Positions 16,266-24,664 of a DNA stretch of 35,566 nucleotides are shown in pieces (position 1 is the stretch's first letter; the number at the start of each line of letters is the position of its first letter). The stretch comes from Burkholderiales bacterium (GTDB taxonomy: Bacteria; Pseudomonadota; Gammaproteobacteria; Burkholderiales; Burkholderiaceae_E): positions 1 through 35,566 of the forward strand of contig JAPOKJ010000039.1 of assembly GCA_029977705.1 (NCBI GenBank), read 5' to 3'. The position numbers were made by a program, and so were the translations under genes. The notes beneath the pieces were generated by a model. The model ran no database searches and was not told where the DNA came from. It was given only the letters and a program-made list of their open reading frames with translations.

Positions 16266-17270
16266 ATGCACCGAACCCTGCCCAATCCCGCGGCGGCGCT
16301 GCGCCGTCTCGTGCCCCTTGCCTTGCTGCTGTGCGCGGCCACCGCGCTGTCTCCCGCCCTGGCGCAGGGCAGCTATCCGGACAAGCCGGTACGCATCATC
16401 GTCCCGTACCCGCCTGGCGGCACCACCGACCTGCTGGCGCGTGCCATCGCACCGCGGCTGGAAGAGCGGCTCAAGCAGAAATTCATCGTCGAGAACCGGC
16501 CCGGTGCAGGCGGCGGCATCGGCTCGCTGGCGGTGGCCAAGTCGCCGGCCGATGGGTATACCCTGGTGATGGGTACGCTGGCCACCCACGCCATCATTCC
16601 GGTCCTGCAAAAGCCGGCTCCCTATGATCCCCAGAAGGACTTTGCGCCGGTCACCCTGGTGGCGGCCACCCCCAATGTCCTGGTGGCGCATCCGGGATCG
16701 GGCATCCGCACCGTGTCAGACCTGCTGGCCCAGGCCAGGGCCCGGCCGGGCGCGATCAGCTTTGGCTCGACCAGTCCGGGCGGTTCGCCGCACATGAGTG
16801 GCGAACTGCTCAAGACCATGGCCCGCATCGATCTCGTTCATGTGCCGTACAAGGGCGCCGCGCCGATGCTGATCGACCTGATGGGTGGACAGATTCCGGT
16901 GGGCTTTGACAACCTGCCGTCTTCCATGACTCACATTCGTTCGGGCAAGGTGCGCGCCCTGGCGGTCACCAGTGTGCGGCGCTGGCCGGCAGCGCCCGAC
17001 ATCCCGACCCTGGCCGAGTCCGGCGTGCCCGGCTATGAGTCCTCGGCCTGGTTTGGCCTGCTGGCCCCCGCGGGCACCCCCAGGGCGGTGATCGACCTGC
17101 TGCAGCAGCAGGTGGCAGCGATCCTGCGCCAGCCCGAGGTCGAGAAGTATTTTTACGAGCAGGGGGCCGAGCCGGGGGGCAACACCCCTGATGACTATGC
17201 GCGGGTGATCGCCGCTGAGCTGGCCAAGTGGGCCCGGGTGGTGGCGGCGACCGGCGTGAAGATGGAATGA
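16266..17270 (+). CDS. Bug family periplasmic solute receptor
   Basis: A 334-residue tripartite tricarboxylate transporter substrate-binding protein. It has a signal peptide ending near ALSPALAQ at about residues 27-34. The mature start YPDKPVRIIVPYPPGGTTD is the Bug signature, whose glycine-rich loop binds the ligand carboxylate; ENRPGAGGGIG and HVPYKG are also standard. Bug proteins bind small carboxylates, amides or aromatic acids and deliver them to TctAB membrane proteins, which are absent from this window. It shares a four-base overlap (ATGA) with the second Bug gene. The ligand is probably the acid handled by the preceding enzymes, which is inference. Confidence 0.92.
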   Translation: MHRTLPNPAAALRRLVPLALLLCAATALSPALAQGSYPDKPVRIIVPYPPGGTTDLLARAIAPRLEERLKQKFIVENRPGAGGGIGSLAVAKSPADGYTLVMGTLATHAIIPVLQKPAPYDPQKDFAPVTLVAATPNVLVAHPGSGIRTVSDLLAQARARPGAISFGSTSPGGSPHMSGELLKTMARIDLVHVPYKGAAPMLIDLMGGQIPVGFDNLPSSMTHIRSGKVRALAVTSVRRWPAAPDIPTLAESGVPGYESSAWFGLLAPAGTPRAVIDLLQQQVAAILRQPEVEKYFYEQGAEPGGNTPDDYARVIAAELAKWARVVAATGVKME

Positions 17271-18292
17271 AGCCGATGATGATGAACCTGTCCATCTCCA
17301 CACGGGCCGGGAGCCGGCGTCTGCTGATCCATTCGGCCCTGGCCCTTGGCGCGCTGCTCGTGTCGCCCTCAGGTGGGGCGCAGACCAGCACGGTCCCTTA
17401 TCCGAACCGCCCGGTTCGCTTGGTCGTGCCTTATCCGCCCGGTGGGCCGACCGACATCGTGGCAAGGGTCGTGGCCGCGCAACTGACCGAGTCGATGGGC
17501 CAGCCCTTCGTGATCGAGAACCGTGCCGGTGCTGGCGGCAATATCGGGGCCGAGGCTGTGGCCCGTGCAGCCGCCGATGGCTACACCCTGCTGGTGGCGA
17601 CCACTGCGCATGCGATCAACATGTCCTTGTTCAGGAACCCGGGCTACGATGTGCTCAAGGACTTCGCGCCGGTCTCGCTGCTCACGCAGGGGCCGCTGGT
17701 GCTGGTCGCCCATCCCGGCCTGTCGGCGGGCAGCGTCCGCGAGCTGGTCGCGATGGCCAAGGCCAGGCCGGGCAGCCTGCAGTTCGCGTCTTCGGGCAAT
17801 GGCCAGTCGACCCATCTGGCCGGTGAATTGTTCAACACCCTGGCCGGCGTGCGCCTGACCCATGTCCCCTACAAGGGCAGCGCACCGGCACTCAATGATG
17901 TCGTGGCTGGCCAGGTGCCGCTGATGTTCGACACCATGCTCTCGGCGATGCCGATGGTGCGCAGCGGCCGTCTCAAGGCACTGGCCGTCACCGGTGCCCA
18001 ACGCTCACCGGCCGCGCCCGAGTTGCCGACGCTGGCCGAGTCCGGGCTGGCGGGTTATCAGGTCTATGCCTGGAACGGCCTGCTGGCGCCGCAGGGCACG
18101 CCGCCCGCCATCATTGCCCGGCTCAACGAGGAACTGCGCAAGGCGATGCAGTTGCCGATGGTGCGCGACAAGTTCAGTGCCCAGGGCTTTGCGGCCTCTT
18201 GGGGCAGTCCGGAACAGGCCGGTGCCTTCGTGCGCGCCGAGGTCGAGCAATGGAGCCGCACCGTGAAGGCCTCGGGCGCCAGCCTCGACTGA
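17267..18292 (+). CDS. Bug family periplasmic solute receptor
   Basis: A 341-residue Bug receptor. The N-terminus has two arginines (GSRRLLIHS) before a hydrophobic stretch, ending near PSGGAQT, and could use either the Sec or the Tat route. The mature part begins YPNRPVRLVVPYPPGGPTD, followed by ENRAGAGGNIG and THVPYKGSAP. It is diverged from, but homologous to, the receptor just upstream, and the two genes overlap by four bases. The first ATG at 17267 was taken because of that overlap; two further ATGs follow within 12 bases. Two receptors in one operon suggest more than one related ligand. Confidence 0.92.
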   Translation: MKPMMMNLSISTRAGSRRLLIHSALALGALLVSPSGGAQTSTVPYPNRPVRLVVPYPPGGPTDIVARVVAAQLTESMGQPFVIENRAGAGGNIGAEAVARAAADGYTLLVATTAHAINMSLFRNPGYDVLKDFAPVSLLTQGPLVLVAHPGLSAGSVRELVAMAKARPGSLQFASSGNGQSTHLAGELFNTLAGVRLTHVPYKGSAPALNDVVAGQVPLMFDTMLSAMPMVRSGRLKALAVTGAQRSPAAPELPTLAESGLAGYQVYAWNGLLAPQGTPPAIIARLNEELRKAMQLPMVRDKFSAQGFAASWGSPEQAGAFVRAEVEQWSRTVKASGASLD

Positions 18293-18296
18293 ATGC

Positions 18297-18313
18297 GGTC
18301 GGCCTTCACGACC
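18297..18313. terminator. Short hairpin between convergent genes
   Basis: GGTCG at 18297-18301 pairs with CGACC at 18309-18313 around a 7-base loop, just after the second Bug gene and before the convergent oxidoreductase. It has no T-tract, so a terminator role is weakly supported. Confidence 0.25.
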
Positions 18314-18333
18314 TGGCAGTTGTCGGGCCTGCC

Positions 18334-19326
18334 TCAGCCTGCGGCATCCGGCAGCAGGATGGCCGCCCCGGTGGTGCTGCGGCTTTCGAGATCGGCATGG
18401 GCCTGGCTGACCTGGCTCAGGGAATATCGCCGGTCCACCTCGGCCTTGACCGCACCGCTTTGCACGGCGGCCGCAAAGCGCCGGGCCGACAGCAGCAGGT
18501 CCTGCCGCGAGGCGATGTAGGTGCGCAGGGTCGGCCGGCTCACGATCAGGGACTTGGCATGCAGCCTTTGCAGCTCGAAGCCTTCCACGTCGCCCGAGGC
18601 GGTGCCGTAATTGATCGCCATGCCGCGCGTGCGCAGGCAATCGAGCGAGGGCAGGAAGACATCCTTGCCCACCGCGTCATAGACGACATGAACGCCTTCG
18701 CCACTGGTGATGGCCTGCACCCGGTCCACGAAATCTTCCTGCCGGTAATCGATCACATGATGGCAGCCATGGGCCAGTGCCAGGGACCGCTTGGCCGCGG
18801 AGCCGACCGTCCCTATCACCTCGGCGCCCAGTGCGCGCGCCCAGGCCGACAGGATCAGGCCCATGCCGCCAGCGGCCGCATGGACCAGGACCCGGTCGCC
18901 GGGCTGAACCGGGTACAGGCGATGCAGCAGGTACTCGGCCGTCATGCCGCGCAGCAAGGTGGCGGCTGCCGTTTCCATGCTCAGGCCCTGCGGGACCAGC
19001 AGGCAGCGCTCGGCCGGTACATTGCGGACACTGGCATAGGCGCCGGGATGAATGTAGGTGACCGCCTGCCCGACCTTGAATTCATCGACCCCCTCTCCGA
19101 CGGCCTCGATGAGGCCCGATCCCTGCGAGCCCAGCACCGCCGGAAACTGCGTGCTGTGATGGGGCCCGGCAGCCCCCTTGCGCTGGTAGATGTCGGCGAA
19201 ATTCAGGCCGATTGCCTGCTGCACGATGCGCACCTCGCCGCGACCGGGCGCGGGCACGGCCTGCTGGCGCAGGGTGAGGACCTCGGGACCGCCATGGCGT
19301 TCGATCAGGGCAACAGTGGCAAGCAT
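18334..19326 (-). CDS. Quinone oxidoreductase-like MDR protein
   Basis: A 330-residue zinc-free medium-chain reductase of the QorA/zeta-crystallin group. It shows GLNFADIYQRKG at about 40-51, the family substrate-side signature, and the NADPH-binding VHAAAGGMGL in the middle of the chain. No structural or catalytic zinc Cys cluster is present. Such enzymes reduce quinones or alpha,beta-unsaturated carbonyls by NADPH, and some members act on enoyl-CoAs. It is transcribed away from the CoA-transferase operon, with a 180-bp shared control region. A GAGGA site lies about 9 bp before the ATG. Confidence 0.92.
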   Translation of the reverse strand: MLATVALIERHGGPEVLTLRQQAVPAPGRGEVRIVQQAIGLNFADIYQRKGAAGPHHSTQFPAVLGSQGSGLIEAVGEGVDEFKVGQAVTYIHPGAYASVRNVPAERCLLVPQGLSMETAAATLLRGMTAEYLLHRLYPVQPGDRVLVHAAAGGMGLILSAWARALGAEVIGTVGSAAKRSLALAHGCHHVIDYRQEDFVDRVQAITSGEGVHVVYDAVGKDVFLPSLDCLRTRGMAINYGTASGDVEGFELQRLHAKSLIVSRPTLRTYIASRQDLLLSARRFAAAVQSGAVKAEVDRRYSLSQVSQAHADLESRSTTGAAILLPDAAG

Positions 19327-19390
19327 CGGCGGGCATCCTCGGGGTGTCGGTGAATCAGTGGGCAGGGGCCGGGCGGCAGACTCAAGCGCT

Positions 19391-19467
19391 GGCCTTGCAT
19401 GCAGGCCTTGCCCTTGCGGAACGGCGCAATGTCCGTGCAGGCAGTATCCCTATAATCGATCGCGATC
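19391..19467 (+). promoter_or_regulatory. Dyads and -10-like box in divergent control region
   Basis: This stretch holds GGCCT-N7-AGGCC at 19391-19407, TTGCG-N6-CGCAA at 19414-19429, a perfect TATAAT at 19451-19456 reading toward the CoA-transferase gene, and the palindrome GATCGCGATC at 19458-19467. No convincing -35 hexamer sits 16-18 bp upstream of the TATAAT, so a promoter would need an activator. The TTGCG/CGCAA dyad occupies the -35 zone and may be the operator. Confidence 0.4.
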
Positions 19468-19506
19468 ACCGCGCCTGCGGTGACGAATGGAACGGGAGAC
19501 CCGACG

Positions 19507-20715
19507 ATGGCCGCAAGCGATACCAGCCAGGCAGGCATGCCCCTTGCCCCCTATACCGTGCTGGATCTGACGATTGCGCGGGCCGGCCCCACGGCGGTGC
19601 GCCTGCTGGCGGACTGGGGGGCCAATGTCATTCGTATCGAGCCGCCCCCCGAGAAGGACCGCGGTTCCGTGACGGGCCGGCGCCAGGGCTCGGACGAGCA
19701 GAACCTGCACCGCAACAAGCGCAGCCTGTGTGTCGACCTCAAGAGCGAGGAGGGGCTGAAGATCCTGCGCCAACTGGTCGAGCGTGCCGACGTAGTGGTC
19801 GAGAACTTCAGGGCCTCGGTCAAGAAGCGCCTGGGCCTGACCTATGAACAGCTCAGCGCGATCAATCCGCGCATCATCCTGGCCAGCATCTCCGGCTTCG
19901 GACAGGACGGCCCGTATGCCGCCCGGCCGGGCTTCGACCAGGTCATACAGGGCATGTGTGGCCTGATGTCGATCACCGGCGAGCGTGGCCGCACACCGGT
20001 GCGTGCCGGCATCGCCGTCTCCGATACCACGGCCGGCATGTTTCTGGGCCAGGGCATCCTGCTCGCCCTGTTGCAGCGCGAGCGCACTGGCGTGGGCCAA
20101 TGGGTGCACACCTCGCTGCTCGAGGGCATGCTCAACAAGCTGGACTTTCAGGGCGCGCGCTATACCGTCGATGGCGAGGTGCCCGGGCAGGAAGGCAATG
20201 CCCATCCGACCCAGATTCCGATGGGGACCTTCCAGGCGGCCGATGGCCTGGTCAACATCGGAGCCAGCACCAAGAAGATGTGGCCGGCCCTGTGCCATGC
20301 GATCGGGGCAGAACACCTGCTCGGGCATCCGCATTATCAGGACATGCCCAGCCGCATCCGCCATCGCGACCAGCTCGATGCTGACCTGAATGCGGTGCTG
20401 TCCAAGATCCCGATTGCCACCCTGGTCGAGAAGCTCAACGCCGTCGGCGTGCCCTGCGGTCCGATCAACACGGTGGGCCAGGCTTTCGAGGATCCCCAGG
20501 TCAAGCACCTGCGCGTCACACGGACCTCGGTGCATCCCAAGCTTGGTCCCATCGAACTGTTGCGCTCGCCGATCAACCTGTCGGGCAGTCCCCAGCCGGA
20601 CCAGTTCGCACGTCATGCGCCCGACCCGGGCGAGCAAAGTGTCGAGTTGCTCAGGGAACTGGGCTATGACGAGGTCGCCGTGCAGCAGCTGATCAAGCAA
20701 GGGGTGGTGGCATGA
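19507..20715 (+). CDS. CaiB/BaiF family CoA-transferase
   Basis: A class III CoA-transferase of 402 residues that moves CoA from an acyl-CoA donor to an acid. Family marks are the N-terminal YTVLDLTIARAGP, VIRIEPPPEKDRG, KRSLCVDLKSEEG, and RPGFDQVIQGMCGLMSITG, whose Asp144 is the likely covalent catalytic residue. The C-terminal GVPCGPINTV is also typical. The ATG at 19507 was chosen because a GGGAGA site lies 7 bp upstream; a GTG at 19480 and an ATG at 19537 are less likely. Its last four bases overlap the crotonase gene. It probably activates a substrate delivered by the Bug receptor of the same operon. Confidence 0.92.
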   Translation: MAASDTSQAGMPLAPYTVLDLTIARAGPTAVRLLADWGANVIRIEPPPEKDRGSVTGRRQGSDEQNLHRNKRSLCVDLKSEEGLKILRQLVERADVVVENFRASVKKRLGLTYEQLSAINPRIILASISGFGQDGPYAARPGFDQVIQGMCGLMSITGERGRTPVRAGIAVSDTTAGMFLGQGILLALLQRERTGVGQWVHTSLLEGMLNKLDFQGARYTVDGEVPGQEGNAHPTQIPMGTFQAADGLVNIGASTKKMWPALCHAIGAEHLLGHPHYQDMPSRIRHRDQLDADLNAVLSKIPIATLVEKLNAVGVPCGPINTVGQAFEDPQVKHLRVTRTSVHPKLGPIELLRSPINLSGSPQPDQFARHAPDPGEQSVELLRELGYDEVAVQQLIKQGVVA

Positions 20716-21488
20716 CGGCCGTTGCCGCCAAGCCGGTCAGCGGACAGGGGCCGCAACTGCTGATCGAGGGCAAGGTGGCCACCATCACCCTGTCACGTCC
20801 GGAGCTGGCCAATCGCCTCGGACCGGACGATCTCGAAACCCTGCTGGCCCATGTCCAGACGGTCAACGCAAGGCCGGAGGTGCTGGTGCTGGTCCTGCAA
20901 GGGCAGGGCAAGTATTTCTGCAGCGGCTATGACATCGGCCGCATCGGCCAGGGCCGGACGGTGGACTTCGAAACCGTCGTCAATGCGGTCGAGGATGCGC
21001 GGCCGGTCACGATCGTGCGCCTGCACGGGCCGGTCTATGGGGGCGGCACCGACCTGAGCCTGGCCTGCGACTTTCGCATCGGCGTGCCGGCTGTCGAGAT
21101 GTTCATGCCGGCAGCGCGCCTGGGTCTGCATTTCTACCAGCGCGGCCTGGAGCGCTACCTCAGCCGCCTCGGGCTGGATGTGGCCAAGCGCCTGTTCCTG
21201 ACCGCCGATCGCATCGGCGCCGAGGAGATGCGTGCCGTGGGCTTTCTGACGCAACTGGTGCCCGCCGAGCAACTCGATGCCGAGGTCGCGCGCCTGAGCG
21301 GGCGTCTGTGTGCGATGGCACCCCTGGCGATGCTGGGCATGAAGAAACACCTGAACCGGATGGCCTGCGCCCGTCTGGATGTCGAAGACCTCAAACGGGA
21401 TACGCAGGCGGCTGCGCAATCCGAGGACCTCAAGGAAGGCCGGCAGGCCTGGCTCGAAAAACGTGCGCCCGATTTCAAGGGGCGTTGA
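20712..21488 (+). CDS. Crotonase-fold enoyl-CoA hydratase/isomerase
   Basis: A 258-residue crotonase. FFCSGYD-type oxyanion-hole sequence (KYFCSGYDIGRIG) lies at about 67-79 and VYGGGTDLSLACDFRI at about 108-123. As in the other crotonase of the window, the first catalytic Glu of classical hydratases is Asp (GGGTD) and the second falls in FMPAARLGL with no Glu, so a plain hydratase reaction is doubtful. The C-terminal EGRQAWLEKRAPDFKG is normal. It overlaps the CoA-transferase by four bases (ATGA), which implies action on that enzyme's CoA ester. Confidence 0.88.
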   Translation: MTAVAAKPVSGQGPQLLIEGKVATITLSRPELANRLGPDDLETLLAHVQTVNARPEVLVLVLQGQGKYFCSGYDIGRIGQGRTVDFETVVNAVEDARPVTIVRLHGPVYGGGTDLSLACDFRIGVPAVEMFMPAARLGLHFYQRGLERYLSRLGLDVAKRLFLTADRIGAEEMRAVGFLTQLVPAEQLDAEVARLSGRLCAMAPLAMLGMKKHLNRMACARLDVEDLKRDTQAAAQSEDLKEGRQAWLEKRAPDFKGR

Positions 21489-21528
21489 TCCACCAGGGCG
21501 CGGCCCCATGCCGCATACAGGACAGCAC

Positions 21529-22503
21529 ATGGACCGACGACATTTCAACCGCCTGCTGGCTGCTCCAGCGCTTTGGGCTGCGACCGGCGCGCAGGCCCAG
21601 GCCAGGCCTTATCCCTCGAGCCAGATCCGCATGATCATCGGCTACACACCCGGTGGAGCCGCCGATTTCGCGGCCCGCATCTACGCCGAGTCGATGAGCC
21701 GACACCTGGGTCAGAACATCGTGGTGGAGAACCGGCCCGGCGCGGGCAGCACGCTGGCCTCGCAATTGATCATGGCCGCCCAGCCCGATGGCTATACGGT
21801 CGGACTGGGCACGGCGGCCATCTACGGCATCGATCAGTACCTGTACAAGGTCAAGTACACGCCGGCCGATTTCACCCCGGTGACACAGCTGACCTCCTCA
21901 CCCCTGATCCTGGCGATCAGTCCGCAACTGAAGGCACGCAACCTGGCCGAGTTCGTGGCCTATGCCAAGGCCAATCCGGGCGTGCTCAATTATTCGTCCT
22001 CGGGCAATGGCGGCTCGCCGCACACGGCCGGCATGTTGTTCGAGAAGGCCGTCGGCGTGCCGATGACGCATGTGCCTTTCAAGGGCGGCGCGCCGGCCCT
22101 GCTCGCGGTGGCCCAGGGTGATGTGCATTTTTCGTTCGGGACGGCCCCCTCGGTCCTGCCGATGGGGCGCAAGGGATTGGTGCGCATGCTCGCGGTCACC
22201 AGTGAAAAGCGCTCGAACATTGCGCCGGACCTGCCCACCGCCATCGAAGGTGGCTTGCCCGGCTTTGTGGACACCTTCTGGTTCGGCCTGTTTGGTCCGG
22301 CGCGACTGCCCCGCGAGATCGTCGACAAGCTGTATGCCGCGGCGATCAAGGCCTCGTCCGAGACCGAGGTGCGCGACCGCCTGCTCACCAGTGGTGCCGA
22401 GGCGGCCGTCTCGGCCTCGCCAGCAGCTTTTCACGCCTTTGCGCTCGAAGATGGCAAGGCCTCGCGCGAGCGCGTCGAGGCGGCCAAGATCAAGCTGGAC
22501 TGA
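21529..22503 (+). CDS. Bug family periplasmic solute receptor, Tat-type leader
   Basis: A 324-residue Bug receptor, the third in the window. The leader MDRRHFNRLLAAPALWAAT has a twin-arginine motif with Phe two positions later, so Tat export is likely; cleavage is expected near GAQAQA. The mature part begins YPSSQIRMIIGYTPGGAAD and has ENRPGAGSTLAS and THVPFKGGAP. The ATG at 21529 was chosen over one at 21508 because AGGA stands 6 bp upstream and because it puts the RR motif at the N-terminus. It lies 40 bp after the crotonase and ends the operon, presumably serving uptake of the acid handled by the CoA-transferase. Confidence 0.92.
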   Translation: MDRRHFNRLLAAPALWAATGAQAQARPYPSSQIRMIIGYTPGGAADFAARIYAESMSRHLGQNIVVENRPGAGSTLASQLIMAAQPDGYTVGLGTAAIYGIDQYLYKVKYTPADFTPVTQLTSSPLILAISPQLKARNLAEFVAYAKANPGVLNYSSSGNGGSPHTAGMLFEKAVGVPMTHVPFKGGAPALLAVAQGDVHFSFGTAPSVLPMGRKGLVRMLAVTSEKRSNIAPDLPTAIEGGLPGFVDTFWFGLFGPARLPREIVDKLYAAAIKASSETEVRDRLLTSGAEAAVSASPAAFHAFALEDGKASRERVEAAKIKLD

Positions 22504-22516
22504 ACCCCCGGCCCGT

Positions 22517-22535
22517 CTGCGCAGGCATCGCGCAG
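22517..22535. terminator. Hairpin between convergent genes
   Basis: CTGCGC at 22517-22522 pairs perfectly with GCGCAG at 22530-22535 around a 7-base loop, in the 39-bp gap between a Bug gene and the convergent SDR. There is no T-tract in either direction. Confidence 0.3.
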
Positions 22536-22542
22536 CACTGCA

Positions 22543-23280
22543 TCAGCGCAGGATCAACCCGCCATCGACCGGCAGGGTCTGTCCGACCACGTAGGCAGCC
22601 AGCGGCGAGGCCAGGAACAAGGCCACGCCGGCCATGTCCTGCGGCGTGCCCAGGCGCTTGAGGGGAATGCGCTGCAGCACGCCCTGCAGGCGCTGGGGAT
22701 GATCGGTGGTGACCCGGGTCATCTTGGTGGCCACCATGCCCGGCGCGATGCCATTGACGCGGATGCCGTCGGTGGCCCAGGCATCGCCCAGCGTGCGGGT
22801 CAGCCCGACCGCGCCGGCCTTGGAGGCGTTGTAGGCCGGGTTGCCGCGCGTGGCATGGTAGGCCGCGGTTGAGCTGATGATGATCACCGAGCCCTGGGCG
22901 GCCTTGAGCATGGGGTGGAATTTTTGCGCCGTCACCATCAGGCTGTTCAGGTTGACGTCGATCACCTTCTGGAAGCCCGCGCTCTGGAATTCCTGCTTCT
23001 CGTAGAGCACGACGCCTTGCGACTGGATCAGCACATCGAGCTGCTGGAAGGGCGGCTGCCAGCGTTCGATGCTCTCGAGGTCCCCGACATCGACCTGCGC
23101 ATAGTGCAGGCCATCGAGATGGGAGTCGGGCGAGTCCGCATAGTCGGCGGCCGAGGCTCGGGTGCCCCAGACATGCACCGAGGCGCCCCGCTCGAGAAAG
23201 GCACGCGCGATGGCATTGCCGATGCCGCTCGAGCCGCCGACCACCAGTACATTCTTGCCTGAAAAATCCAGTTCGTTCAT
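22543..23280 (-). CDS. Short-chain dehydrogenase/reductase (SDR)
   Basis: A 245-residue classical SDR of FabG-like length. The cofactor site is VVGGSSGIG at about 13-21, the active-site Ser lies in IISSTAAYH, and Tyr and Lys in YNASK. The ending VVGQTLPVDGG is typical of the family. The start MNELDFSG was preferred because AAGGTG lies 7 bp upstream and the Rossmann fold begins at once; the frame continues upstream without a domain. It is divergent from the thiolase-like operon and probably handles a hydroxy or keto intermediate of that route, which is inference. Confidence 0.9.
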   Translation of the reverse strand: MNELDFSGKNVLVVGGSSGIGNAIARAFLERGASVHVWGTRASAADYADSPDSHLDGLHYAQVDVGDLESIERWQPPFQQLDVLIQSQGVVLYEKQEFQSAGFQKVIDVNLNSLMVTAQKFHPMLKAAQGSVIIISSTAAYHATRGNPAYNASKAGAVGLTRTLGDAWATDGIRVNGIAPGMVATKMTRVTTDHPQRLQGVLQRIPLKRLGTPQDMAGVALFLASPLAAYVVGQTLPVDGGLILR

Positions 23281-23298
23281 CACAGCACCTTGAGGGTT

Positions 23299-23316
23299 CG
23301 GACCCAGGGTGGTCCG
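23299..23316. promoter_or_regulatory. Inverted repeat near the SDR start
   Basis: CGGACC at 23299-23304 and GGTCCG at 23311-23316 form a perfect 6-bp inverted repeat with a 6-base spacer. It lies 19 bp before the SDR start in the control region shared with the thiolase-like operon. It may be an operator or a 5' leader hairpin of the SDR mRNA. Confidence 0.35.
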
Positions 23317-23527
23317 GTTCAAGGCGTCATTGAAGCACCGAGCGGGGTATCGTGCCTGCGCATGTCCCGCTCTGGCGCAGCCCTGCGCTCGGGTGCTGCG
23401 GGTGTTCCGAATCCGGCCGCGCCCGGACTCGGGTGGGGCAGGCCCATGGGACCATTGCCCCAGGCCGTCGCGCCCGGCGAGGTTCGCCTGCATCCGGCGA
23501 ACGGCCCCTCTCTCGCAAGGTGTTGTC

Positions 23528-24664
23528 TTGAGTTTTCTGATCGGCAGCGGATTGACGCGCTTCGGGCGCCATGAAGGCAGCGGCGTGCTGGACCTGATGA
23601 CCCAGGCCAGCGACCTGGCCCTGGCCGATGCCGGAATGGCGCGAGGCGATGTCGATGCCTTGCTGTGTGGTTACGCAACCACCTTGCCGCACCTGATGCT
23701 GGCCACCCTGTTTGCCGAGCACTATGGGTTGCGGCCCCACTACGCCCATGCGATGCAGATGGGGGGCGCGACCGGTTTTGGTCTGGTGATGCTGGCCCAC
23801 CAGCTGATTGCCTCCGGTGCGGCGCGTCGCGTGCTGGTGGTGGGCGGCGAGAACCGCATGACCGGCCAGAGCCGGGACTCCTCGATCCAGACCCTGGCCC
23901 AGGTCGGGCATCCGGTGTACGAAGTGCCATTGGGCGCCACCATACCGGCCTACTATGCCTTGCTCGCCTCGCGCTACATGCACGAATACGGCACCACGGC
24001 GCGCGACTTCGCGCAATTGGCTGTCCTGATGCGACGCCATGCCCGCGACCATGAGGGCGCCCAGTTCCGCGACCCGATCACGGTCGAGGAGGTCCTGGCC
24101 TCGCGGCCGATCGCCACGCCCCTGAAGATGCTGGACTGCTGTCCGGTCTCCGATGGTGGCTGCGCCTTCCTGCTGTCGGGGCAGGCCGAGGGCCCCCATC
24201 CTGTGCGGCTGCGCTCGGCCGCCCAGTACCAGAACAGCCAGCATGTCAGTGCCTCGCCGAGCCTGACCCGCTTCGGTGCCGACGATTCGAGCGCACGGGC
24301 GCTGCAGGCGGCTGGCCGCAGCCTCGATGACATCGAATACGCCGCCATCTACGACAGCTTCACCATCACGCTGACGATGCTGCTCGAGGAGATCGGTCTG
24401 GCGCCGCGCGGTCAGGCGGGTCGCCTGGCCGAAGAGGGGCACTTCAGCCGCGAGGGACCGATGCCCCTGAACCTGCATGGCGGGCTTCTGTCCTACGGGC
24501 ATTGTGGGGTCGGAGGGGCAATGGCCCATCTGGCCGAGACCCATCTGCAGATGACCGGGCGCGCCGGCATCCGTCAGGTGCCAAGGGCGGGTGTCAGCCT
24601 GCTGCACGGGGATGGCGGTGTCCTGTCCTCCCATGTCAGCCTGGTGATGGAGGCCTGCCCATGA
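23528..24664 (+). CDS. Thiolase-fold protein lacking the nucleophilic Cys
   Basis: A 378-residue SCP2-thiolase-like protein. The region that carries the acylated Cys in true thiolases reads MQMGGATGFG (77-86), with no Cys. The C-terminal His is kept in NLHGGLLSYGHCGVGG (His325), but the usual CxG is replaced by HGDG at 360-363. YDSFT at 275-279 is conserved. Loss of both cysteines is known for Ltp2-type proteins, which with a DUF35 partner catalyse retro-aldol cleavage of steroid side-chain CoA esters; the next gene is such a DUF35 protein. Aldolase activity here is inference. The start is a TTG at 23528 with AAGG 7 bp upstream; it gives the expected N-terminus SFLIGSGLTRFGRH, and no ATG fits. 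Confidence 0.85.
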   Translation: MSFLIGSGLTRFGRHEGSGVLDLMTQASDLALADAGMARGDVDALLCGYATTLPHLMLATLFAEHYGLRPHYAHAMQMGGATGFGLVMLAHQLIASGAARRVLVVGGENRMTGQSRDSSIQTLAQVGHPVYEVPLGATIPAYYALLASRYMHEYGTTARDFAQLAVLMRRHARDHEGAQFRDPITVEEVLASRPIATPLKMLDCCPVSDGGCAFLLSGQAEGPHPVRLRSAAQYQNSQHVSASPSLTRFGADDSSARALQAAGRSLDDIEYAAIYDSFTITLTMLLEEIGLAPRGQAGRLAEEGHFSREGPMPLNLHGGLLSYGHCGVGGAMAHLAETHLQMTGRAGIRQVPRAGVSLLHGDGGVLSSHVSLVMEACP

